Positions 55,877-64,000 of a stretch of DNA of 64,000 bases are shown piece after piece (the stretch's first letter is position 1; each line of letters opens with the position of its first letter). The notes under the pieces were generated by a model, which was given only the letters and a program-made list of their open reading frames with translations, was not told the DNA's origin and ran no database searches. Origin of the DNA: Nannochloropsis oceanica (taxonomy: Eukaryota; Sar; Eustigmatophyceae; Eustigmatales; Monodopsidaceae); NCBI GenBank assembly GCA_004519485.1, contig CP038123.1:21001-85000 (forward strand), read 5' to 3'. Made by a program: the position numbers and the translations under genes.

Positions 55877-58800
55877 CTAATTATCTCCCCGCAAATCAAT
55901 CCTCTGCGCCCTCCTAATCCAGCTCCGCGCCTTCTCCTCCTTCCCACTCGCCGCCCTCAACCTCCCCGTCCGATCTCTGACCACCGTCCCTCCCTCCGCC
56001 CCTCCCGCTCCCCCCCCCGGCAACGCCGCATCCTTGAATGCAAAACTCCACCTCCGCTGCTGCACCCCCTCCCCACTCGCCCCCTTCCTCCCCTTTCTAC
56101 TCGCCTCTGACGCGGATAAGTCCCTCAACACCTCCCGAGGCTTCCACAGCTCTCCCTCCCCCACCACCCCCTCCTCCTCCTCCCCCTCCTCGAGGAAACC
56201 CCTCCTCACCCCGTCACTTACTGACGGTTCGTTGTCGTTCAAAACCCGGAACTTCAACGAGGGCACGTCATAGTGCTCCCTCGGCTTCAGGTCCACTAAT
56301 ACCGGGTCCAGCTCCATCCGCAAGTCCTCGCTCATATCGTAGACAGTGTCAAGCAGCTCCTCCTCGATCTCCTCCACGATCCGATCCTTTACCGCGGCCA
56401 CATACTCTGCATACGCCCCTCCGTCCGACCGCAAGTGCTCCAAAAGCGCCTTGGCTGCCCGTGCTCGCTCCTCAATCCCCTGCCCCTCCTTCCCCCCCTT
56501 CCTCGCCCTCAAGGCATCAAAGACCGACGCATTTCCTTCTATATGCGAACCAATCGTCTTCTCCAAAGCATCGGCCGCCAGTAGTCGCACCTCCTCCACC
56601 TCTACCGGCAGCCCCCACCTCTCCTCCACCTCTCTCACGTCATCTCCCCCCACCTTCCCCCCTGCCTCAATCATCTCCTCTCTCACTACCTTCAGCCCCT
56701 CCTTCGACCGGATTCCCGCCTGGAAGCAATCTTGCGTTACCAGCCGTTGCGCCAACCTACCCGGATGCGCCCCCATGAGCACATCCCCCCTCCCTACCTC
56801 CTCCTGACTAGTCTTCATCAGCTTGAGCAGTATTCCCTCCACCCACCCCTCCGTCCGCCCAGCCAGGGCTGCCAACTCGGCAATCGCAGGTGCTTCGATC
56901 CGTTTCCCTCCGTACAGCTGCTCCACTAACAGGGAGTACGCCGATGCCGTCACCTCCGTCTTCCCTCTGAATGCCTGTGTCAGCTGCGGCAGTAGCCCGG
57001 AGAGTACCTCTTTATTCAGTCGGTCCAATGCCTCCAACCTACCGCTCACCGCCAACGTCACCAAGTACCGGCGCAAGACACCTACATCGCCTTTCTTCCC
57101 TCCCCCAATCCGCGAGGCTTTCAAGGCCTTGATGCGAGCTTCTTTGAGAAGGGAGAGCGTATGGGCCACGTCTTGCTGGTAAAGACGTTCGACGGCACGG
57201 ACCTCAGAGGAGGAGACCTCAGAGGAGGAGGAGGAGGGAGGGAGGGAAGGGGACCTGCCCGTCCCTTCCTCGAGGGCCAGCCTCATTACTTCTAAAGAAG
57301 AGGAGGAAGAGGAAGGGGAGGAGGAGGAGGAGGTGCAGAGGGCGTGCAGTTCTGCTGCAACCTCCATCGGGTCCACCCGATCACGCAAGGGTTGACACTC
57401 GTGCATGTCCATCAGAAACATCGCGAACGCCCGCTTACTAATCCTCGTCATCATCGCGGAGGAAGACGAGGGCGAGGAAGGGAGGAAGAGCGAGGACGAG
57501 GACGACAACGAAAACTCCGCATACAACGTCTTGACATACTCCCGCAACGCTTCCTCCCTCCCACCCTCCCTCCCGCCCTCCCTCCCCCCCCCAGCCGCCA
57601 ACAGAGTTCTCAATGCCTGCTGCTGCCTATCCAAATTAATCTCCACCGATCCATGCACTCCCTCCTCAAATAAGCCCTCCACCTCCTCCTCCGGCATCCC
57701 AAGAATCTCGTCTATCACCTCCTGCTCCAATCCTACCTCCCCTCCTTCCCTCCCTGCCTCCCCCCAGAGTGCCTCGTCCGACCTCAACACCCGCCTGTGC
57801 TGCTGCAGCACCTCCCACTGGACATCTTCAAACGCCGTCCTCCCTTCCTCCTTCCCTCCCTCCCCCTCCTCCTGGACTTCCGCCACGGCCTCGTCCCGCA
57901 ACAACTCCATGTACTTGACCAGCTTCTCCTTCCTCCCCTCCTCCTCCCCACTCTTCACGCCCTGCACCAGCACCCCGCGTCGTAGCCGGGCTGCCAACCG
58001 CTTGATCTCCCCTACCACTCTCTCCCGCGTCTCACTTAACTCTTCCATGGTCACTATTCGAGGTCCTAGTTCCTGCCTGATTGACTTCATCAGCCCCCTC
58101 TCCTCCTCCTCCATCGCCTTCATCGCCCCCTCCTCAGCCTCCCCTTCCTTCCTTCCCTCCTCTTTCGCGAGGGCGACCCTCTTCTCATGCACCGGCCGCA
58201 GGAGAGCGAACAACTCAGCGCACCTTCTCTTCTTTCGCCCGTATTGCTCCGTCGCCTCGTCCAATTCCTTCACCTCGTAAAGCGACACCGCCGGGTGCCT
58301 TTCCTGCCTCCCTCCACCCCCCTTCTTCTCGTGTTGCACCCGTAGATGAGCGAGGAGGAGGCCCAGTCGCTCTTGCTCGAGACCCATCCACACGTGGTAC
58401 TGAAGGAAGGCCGGGTCTTCCAGCACGCCCTCCTCCCTCCTCTCCAGGATCTTGAACCCGTTCAGAGGGTCGGGGACTTCGTCTTGGTTTTTCTCTTCGT
58501 ACGCCCAGGTGGTGTTGTAGATGATATTTTCATTCTCCGTGGCAATGGTGGCCGTCTGTTTGTCTAGCTTGGAAATTAACTCATCAAGCGTCACGTCATC
58601 CACCTTGTCCTTAAACGGCTTCATCATCTTCTCCGCCTCCTCACCTACCAACCCCATCCTCTCAACCAACAACGCGTGTTGCAACGCCGCTTGAATAGGC
58701 AGCATCTCCTTCTCCACGGGCTCATACCCCAGCGGCCGACACAAGTCTTCCATCGTCTCTAACCCGGACTCGTCATCCAACAACAACAACTCGCTCGGAT

Positions 58801-59449
58801 CCGCCAACTTCCCTCCCCCTCCCTTTCCCTTCCCATATTTCCCATTGCTTTTTACAGCAGTACCCGCGGCATCGGGCTCCCCGAAAATGTCGTCTTCTTC
58901 AGTGTACAACGTGCCTTGAAGTCGTCTCTCCACCTCGGCAGCTTTCAATTGAATAATCGCCGCTACCCTCACCCTACTCAGGTTGAACAAATATGACAAC
59001 ACCGCCGCGTCAAAAATTTCCGGTTCCAGCTTATTCAGCCTATAAATTTCCTCTTTGCGAGCATCTGAGACGTAGGCAAGCAGGGAACGGTAGACCTCGG
59101 GATTGCTCTCAACGGGCTCTGCCTCTGTCACGCCTCCCCTGTCCTGATCTTCCCACCACCCCGATTCGTGATACTTGAACCCTCGGGTTATAATTCCCTG
59201 GGAAACAGGCACTTGAGAGAGGCGGAAAGATGATGATGATGATGAGGATGATGAGTAGCAGGATAAGGAGGAAAAGGCGGGGAGGAAGGGTAAGGTTGTC
59301 TTGGTCAGCGTCCGCAGCTCCCGACTTGATTGATGGCGTGTCACCACCAGCGTTCTCCTCCGACCCGCTGCACAAGCGCAGGCCCCACCGCCTTGTGCCG
59401 AGGCGGCCGTAGCAACTGCCGCTATGCGTCTCAAGCCGTAGCGGAGCAT
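55877..59449 (-). CDS. Very large mitochondrial protein with Bot1/mS45-like N-terminal part
   Basis: A single exon of 1190 aa. The ATG at 59449 starts a basic Arg/Ala/Ser mitochondrial presequence (MLRYGLRRIAAVATAASAQG). After HESGWWEDQDR comes a segment, ARKEEIYRLNKLEPEIFDAA ... VLSYLFNLSRVRVAAIIQLKAAE, that resembles the DNA-binding-like helix repeat of Bot1/eukaryotic mitochondrial regulator proteins (mitoribosome mS45). The long centre is charged, helical and Glu/Lys/Arg-rich with Ser runs. The C-terminus has RRWSFAFKDAA and GGTVVRDRTGRLRAAS, which also looks like a ribosome-associated ending. A mitoribosomal or mitochondrial expression role is inferred. The size is several times that of fungal Bot1, so the family call is moderate. 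Confidence 0.65.
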   Translation of the reverse strand: MLRYGLRRIAAVATAASAQGGGACACAAGRRRTLVVTRHQSSRELRTLTKTTLPFLPAFSSLSCYSSSSSSSSSFRLSQVPVSQGIITRGFKYHESGWWEDQDRGGVTEAEPVESNPEVYRSLLAYVSDARKEEIYRLNKLEPEIFDAAVLSYLFNLSRVRVAAIIQLKAAEVERRLQGTLYTEEDDIFGEPDAAGTAVKSNGKYGKGKGGGGKLADPSELLLLDDESGLETMEDLCRPLGYEPVEKEMLPIQAALQHALLVERMGLVGEEAEKMMKPFKDKVDDVTLDELISKLDKQTATIATENENIIYNTTWAYEEKNQDEVPDPLNGFKILERREEGVLEDPAFLQYHVWMGLEQERLGLLLAHLRVQHEKKGGGGRQERHPAVSLYEVKELDEATEQYGRKKRRCAELFALLRPVHEKRVALAKEEGRKEGEAEEGAMKAMEEEERGLMKSIRQELGPRIVTMEELSETRERVVGEIKRLAARLRRGVLVQGVKSGEEEGRKEKLVKYMELLRDEAVAEVQEEGEGGKEEGRTAFEDVQWEVLQQHRRVLRSDEALWGEAGREGGEVGLEQEVIDEILGMPEEEVEGLFEEGVHGSVEINLDRQQQALRTLLAAGGGREGGREGGREEALREYVKTLYAEFSLSSSSSLFLPSSPSSSSAMMTRISKRAFAMFLMDMHECQPLRDRVDPMEVAAELHALCTSSSSSPSSSSSSLEVMRLALEEGTGRSPSLPPSSSSSEVSSSEVRAVERLYQQDVAHTLSLLKEARIKALKASRIGGGKKGDVGVLRRYLVTLAVSGRLEALDRLNKEVLSGLLPQLTQAFRGKTEVTASAYSLLVEQLYGGKRIEAPAIAELAALAGRTEGWVEGILLKLMKTSQEEVGRGDVLMGAHPGRLAQRLVTQDCFQAGIRSKEGLKVVREEMIEAGGKVGGDDVREVEERWGLPVEVEEVRLLAADALEKTIGSHIEGNASVFDALRARKGGKEGQGIEERARAAKALLEHLRSDGGAYAEYVAAVKDRIVEEIEEELLDTVYDMSEDLRMELDPVLVDLKPREHYDVPSLKFRVLNDNEPSVSDGVRRGFLEEGEEEEGVVGEGELWKPREVLRDLSASEASRKGRKGASGEGVQQRRWSFAFKDAALPGGGAGGAEGGTVVRDRTGRLRAASGKEEKARSWIRRAQRIDLRGDN

Positions 59450-59974
59450 GCTGCCTGTGTTGTTTGTGCGGGGAGTAAGGGGAGAAGGGGGACAGGGGGG
59501 TGAGTATCTAGGCCTACCATGCGGAGCGATGCTGCCGCTGATGATGACGATGACGATGGTAGTCAAGCAAGGGACAAGGGGAGCATTGAACTGCCATCCA
59601 GCTGCACGTATATTCAACGAACGGTACCAATACGGTGCTGTGTGCAGAGGTGATAATGGTGCCCTGTCATGGTGGAATGGCGGGCTTGGAGGAGCGCACT
59701 TGTTTGGTGCACGCCGCGAGACTGAGGCTTCGCTAAAGACAGACGGGCGCGGAAAGCAAAGAAGCCTCCAGTTGCCTATCCCTGGGGACTCATTTAGCTT
59801 GGAGACTTATGTATTCTCCGACCATCCTCCTCTTCCCTAACAGAAACAGGTTCATCGTCTTGGCTCGGCGTTGAAAGCGGAAGCAGCCGGTGGACGTTCG
59901 AACGCAGCATCTCTGATTTCCGAATCAGCCTCCACTCCTCTTCTTCCTCCCTACTTCCGCCGCCTCCTCTTATC
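59450..59974. promoter_or_regulatory. Divergent intergenic region (Bot1-like / SLC35B2-like)
   Basis: 525 bp between divergent start codons; no additional gene or motif seen. Confidence 0.35.
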
Positions 59975-62748
59975 ATGACGGCCACACAAGGCACCACTGC
60001 CACAATGACCAGCAACAGCAGCAGTAGAAGAAGAATAGGAGGTCCTAAAAACAGTGGGATTAATGCAGGAAGTGCCATGCTTCTTGCGGCTTTGATCGTG
60101 GCGGTGGAGGCGTCGTTAAGCACGGACGGGAGCAGTAGCAGCAGCAGCAGTGGCAGCAGTGGCAGCAGTGGCGGGATGAAAATGGTAAGTGGTAATGGAA
60201 TCTGAAGAGAGGAAAGTGGAAGGGATAGATAGACGGAAGGTAGGGAAGTTTCTATTTGGATTGTCTTGTGACCATAAAAGCTTCTCCTCCCCCCTCGCTC
60301 TCTTTCTCCCCAGGGTCTGCCCGGTGGCCAAGGCCGTGAGCAAACCGCCGGCATGGAGCTCTATCTCCTCGCATCCAACTTCCTCCTCTACACCGCCCTT
60401 GTCATCGTCGCCATCATGATCTCCAAACTCTACCTGGAAGCCGAGCCTGGTGCCTCCCCCCGCTCTAGAGCCCGGCAGTACTCTTCTCATGACGTCCTTG
60501 AGTTGTTTGCTGGCTCTCGCCCTCCCTCCTTCGCGTCCTCTACCCCTGTGATTCATCTCCCCTTAGGTGCCAAAAGAAGTTCCATCTTGGATTTCGCGGC
60601 CATGAGTCCTGGCTTGGAGGGATGGAGGGAGGGGGGGAGTCCTGGGGAATCACCCGGTTTTCGCACGAAGGGGGAGGTGTTGCGGACGCTGGTCTTCTGC
60701 TCGGCCGGCCTGATATGCTCCTTTCTGGTGTGGGGTATCTTGCAGGAGCGAATGCTGACAATGCCTTACCGGGATGGGGAGTTTTTCACGTACTCGTATG
60801 GGCTGGTGTTTACGAACCGGCTCTTTTCCCTCATCTTGAGCAGCATTCTCGTGTGGATGTACGAGAGAGAGAGCTTGACGCTCAGCACCGCCCCGCTATA
60901 CGAGTACAGCTTCCCGAGTGTGAGCAACATGCTGTCCTCGTGGTGTCAGTACGAGGCCCTGGCGTATGTGACTTTCCCGACGCAGACACTGAGCAAGAGC
61001 TTCAAGCTCGTGCCCATCATGCTCATGGGGCGGATGCTCACCAACAAGCAGTACCCGCTTTACGAATACGCCACGGCCATCTCCATTGGCTTGGGCAACA
61101 CTTTATTCATGGTAAGGAGTTACGATTTCCTCCCTCCCTCCCTCCCTCCCTCCCTCCTTGGCTTCGCGTCCCACTGTCATGTTGCCCGAATCTCTTTGTT
61201 GACTCACATCCCTCCTTCCCTCTTTCTCTCCTACCCTCTTTCCCTCCTTTCCTTCACCGTAGATGGCGACCGAAAACCTCGATTTGGGAGTAGATTCTTT
61301 CGGGCAAGTAGAAGACAAGAGCGGAACATGGTGTGGTGTGATGCTGCTGTTGCTCTTCCTCTTCTTCGACTCCTTCACCTCGCAGTGGCAGTCGCGGATG
61401 TTCTCCAAGCATGAGTACGTTAACAATTCGTCAACGCTCTATTAACGCTTTGGCAGTTTGATATTGTCCTCGCTGGGGATTTTTTTTTCCTCCCTGCATG
61501 CTCTTTGGATTCGCTCTCTTCCTGTCCCTCCCCCTCTCTCTCCGGCGCCCTCTGTCCTGACCTTCGGCGGCTTCTTGGAAGTTGAGTCATGCTCACTCTC
61601 CCTCCCTCCCTCCCACCTTCCCTCTTTCCCTCAACCTCCGCTTCCATTAGGATCTCGCCCGTGATCATGATGTTTTACCTCAACGCCTTCTCTACCGTCT
61701 TCTCCTTCATCACATTGGTGCACACGCGGGAGCTAACCCCATTCTTCCACTTCATCAGCAAGCACCCCAGCATTCACTTGCACTTCTGGTTGTTCTCCAT
61801 CTGTAGCACCATTGGGCAGCTCTTCATTTTCTTGACCATTAAGACTTTCGGGCCGGTCGTGTTCGCCATCATTATGAGCACGCGGATCCTCCTGTCTATC
61901 GCGGCGTCGTGTTTCCTCTACGGGCACCCTATTCCTCCCTTAGGTGAGAGAGTGAGCGAGGGAAGAAGGGAGGGCTGGAGGGAGCGGGGGGCAGATGTAA
62001 AAATAAAAATAAAAACTCTCGGACATCCTGTGGTGGGGCGAATTGCGCACGATGATCCTCTTTCTGATGACCGCACCCTGTTTTGCTGTAGACATTCGAT
62101 CTCGCCAGCAACTTAGTGAAATCAAAAGGGAGGGAGGGAGGAGGGAGGGAGGGAGGGAGGGAGGGAGAAAAATAGCGGCACAGCACACCTGAAAGTATCA
62201 CTAGCTCATTCTCACCCGACCATCCCTTCTTCTCTTGGAAAAATGCATTATCATCTTATAGGATATTTGGGTTTGGCAGTCGTCTTCTTTTCCATTGCCT
62301 ATCGGATCAAGCGCAAGACAGCAGGTATGTAGACAAGGCGACGAATGCATGCATGCCTCGGTCGCGCGCCTGTCGAATAGGAGCGAGGCTAACACCCGCT
62401 GGGCTACGCATATCTATCCGTATTCTCCTTTTAACGCTCTCGTATGTATGAAATAGCCTTATTCTCCACGGTGCCATGCCTGATTCTTGCTCTCCTGCTC
62501 ACCACCGACCAAAATACAGGACAACGCCTAGTCCAATGGGAGGGCATGGACGACGAGGAAGCACCGTACCTCATGAAAGAATTCCACGAGCACCTAGGTA
62601 AGTGCGACTCAGAGAAAGACTTATTGTCCCCATACATTTTGTGTCTACTTTGTGTCTGTCTTTTCCCTCTTCCGTGTCCTCACACTGGAACACAGATTCC
62701 GAAGCACCATTGCCATCACCACTATATATGCATGCATTCGAAGAATGA
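59975..62748 (+). CDS. SLC35B2/3-like PAPS transporter (UAA family)
   Basis: Seven exons (59975-60184, 60314-61111, 61263-61414, 61651-61943, 62262-62324, 62520-62597, 62696-62748) sum to exactly 549 codons (548 aa). A Ser-rich N-terminus and one hydrophobic helix precede a linker and then the transporter. Landmarks are CSAGLICSFLVWGILQERML, YEALAYVTFPTQTLSKSFKL with VPIMLMGRMLTNKQYPLYEY, DSFTSQWQSRMF, FSICSTIGQLFIFLTIKTFG, and IMSTRILLSIAASCFLYGHP. LQERML and the DSFTSQWQ motif place it with the Golgi 3'-phosphoadenosine 5'-phosphosulfate transporters, which supply sulfotransferases. The last three short exons encode one more helix and an acidic cytosolic tail ending HAFEE. The other UAA-family gene of the window is at 21619-23094. 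Confidence 0.88.
62115..62167 (+). repeat. (GGGA)n tract in intron of SLC35B2-like gene
   Basis: GGGA/GGAG units on the sense strand inside the intron at 61944-62261, about 100 bases before its acceptor. Confidence 0.8.
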
Positions 62749-63715
62749 GTGAGGACTAAGTCACAGTTACACAACCTTCCTCCTTTCGGAACCCCACATG
62801 CCCTTCAACAGACATGTAAATCACAGGAAAAAGTAAAGGAGGATAATTTCTTTTCAAGCTCCGCCCTGCAACATCAGCAAGCACTGAACGAATGAAAGGG
62901 ATGCGCCAACACATTCACTAACAGAGAGAAGAAAAAAGAAGGGAAAGCATTTTTTTTTCTGAAATTGGACTCGAAGTTAGGCATGCATTGCTTTTTACAG
63001 TGAGATGACGAGCAAAGTATCTTTCTTTTTTGCCTTACTTCAGCCTGCCAGAGGCCTCTGCCAACGTCCAACGGACACATGCACTGACAATGGTTCCATT
63101 GGACACCTCCACACAATCACGTGCTTCCTACGCCCATGGAGTACAAAAGCACATATATGTATTCCAATGCCCAGCCCAGACTGTAGCTAGTGGGTGTGCT
63201 CTCGTTCGAGTATGGGCGCTTCAGAACAAGATGAAACGTCTAGCGTTTTTTTTGGGGCGTGCCGTTGAGGACTCAATCGAGGAGGGCGGCCTCCTATTCT
63301 CCCATCTTTTTGGTTGATTCCCACACTGGGCAATGTCAATCTGGGTTGACTCTTGCTCTGACACCCTTCTCTATTTAGAAGATTGTCCCTCCGTCGCTCA
63401 TTCTCTTCCTCCATTTCTTCCTTTGAAGGGACCTTGGCCTTGACACGAAGAGATAGAGTGGAAGCTGGTATGGGCCCCGTCGTGTTGGTGGGCGTCTCGT
63501 ATCCGTTGCACGTCTGCCCCGTGGAGACCCAAATTCCACAACCTTTCCACATACTAAATCACAAACTTCTGCTTCCATGAATATGTCGACACAATCGCAG
63601 GTTGCCCAGCTGCTGGACAGTCGCCGAGGGTGCCCATCGCCGCTGGCGCAGACGCGACAAGGACAGGGCATCCGCACGGGAAAACACGACGCCTGATAAG
63701 TGACGCCCAAATATC
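62749..63715. other. Intergenic between SLC35B2-like gene and the last partial gene
   Basis: No gene is supported. It holds the 3' UTR of the transporter and the promoter of the next gene. Confidence 0.4.
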
Positions 63716-63969
63716 ATGGACGCACTTAGGATGGTTGAGACCTTGCCACCTACCATGGACAGCCAGAGCTACGGCAGCAGCAACGACAGCAACGGAAGCG
63801 CCCCTTTGCCTGCGGCTGGCCTCTTGGCACCCGCAGCATCGCCCACATTCTCCTTTCTGTTTACGCCTTCCGCCCCGGCCGCACTGGCAGTCATGCCTCG
63901 TGCGACAGGAGCCATGACATCAACCAAAAGACGCAGCAGCAATATCCGTGGCAACCCCAACTCGGACCG
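63716..63969 (+). CDS. First exon of an unidentified gene, runs off the window
   Basis: An ATG at 63716 opens a frame of 84 codons plus two bases that ends at a consensus GTAAGC donor (63970). The encoded segment is Ser/Ala/Pro-rich (DSQSYGSSNDSNGSAPLP, TFSFLFTPSAPAALA) with a basic end (TKRRSSNIRGN). It looks like a disordered N-terminus, possibly of a regulatory protein. The rest lies outside, so no function can be given. Confidence 0.45.
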
Positions 63970-64000
63970 GTAAGCAAAAAGGATATTCCGGCGGGCAGCA

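Noticed and set aside
57405-58280. 291-codon plus-strand ORF, Ser/Pro-rich
   Set aside because: Antisense shadow of the Glu/Lys-rich centre of the Bot1-like gene.

Overview
The window is nuclear DNA of a compact eukaryote, most likely a photosynthetic stramenopile. A eustigmatophyte such as Nannochloropsis/Microchloropsis fits best, but the species is an inference. The evidence is GT-AG introns of about 100-540 bp with (TCCC)n pyrimidine tracts, one gene per roughly 2.6 kb, and several N-termini that combine a hydrophobic signal with an F/W-containing cleavage site (SQAF, SDAF, VQSF, SFYAF), as in plastid import across four membranes. The set of nuclear housekeeping genes is purely eukaryotic. 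I found no tRNA, rRNA, CRISPR array or intact transposon.

Layout. 0.7-10 kb: KRR1 (ribosome assembly), an ATG14/UVRAG-like PI3-kinase subunit, a YGR210/YchF-type GTPase and a PAM2-motif/RG-tail protein. 10-21 kb: an unknown plastid protein, a 1000-residue F-box/RanBP2-finger protein with a cullin-like C-terminal half, RPS25, a methyltransferase, a plastid 2Fe-2S ferredoxin and LAS1. 21-31 kb: an SLC35B1-like transporter, a plastid aldo-keto reductase, a gene-poor stretch with degenerate tandem repeats, and asparaginyl-tRNA synthetase with a GST-like N-domain. 31-44 kb: UBE2S-like E2, a polyQ/NPF/PH-like adaptor, HGPRT, CSTF2 and a class II eIF4E (4EHP type) with a long RG-rich tail. 44-64 kb: an unknown plastid protein, a 2.7 kb AT-richer empty stretch, mitochondrial pyruvate dehydrogenase kinase, a plastid atypical SDR, a coiled-coil protein, a very large Bot1/mS45-like mitochondrial protein, a PAPS-transporter-like SLC35B protein, and the first exon of a gene that runs off the end.

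The genes do not form one pathway. Recurrent themes are RNA and translation (KRR1, LAS1, RPS25, AsnRS, CSTF2, eIF4E2, PAM2/RG protein), ubiquitin (F-box/cullin-like, UBE2S) and organelle metabolism. Exon models were built by hand from splice sites and reading phase. In all but a few cases the summed exon lengths are an exact multiple of three. The most novel objects are the F-box/cullin-like fusion and three introns that appear to hold decayed copies of a neighbouring exon.
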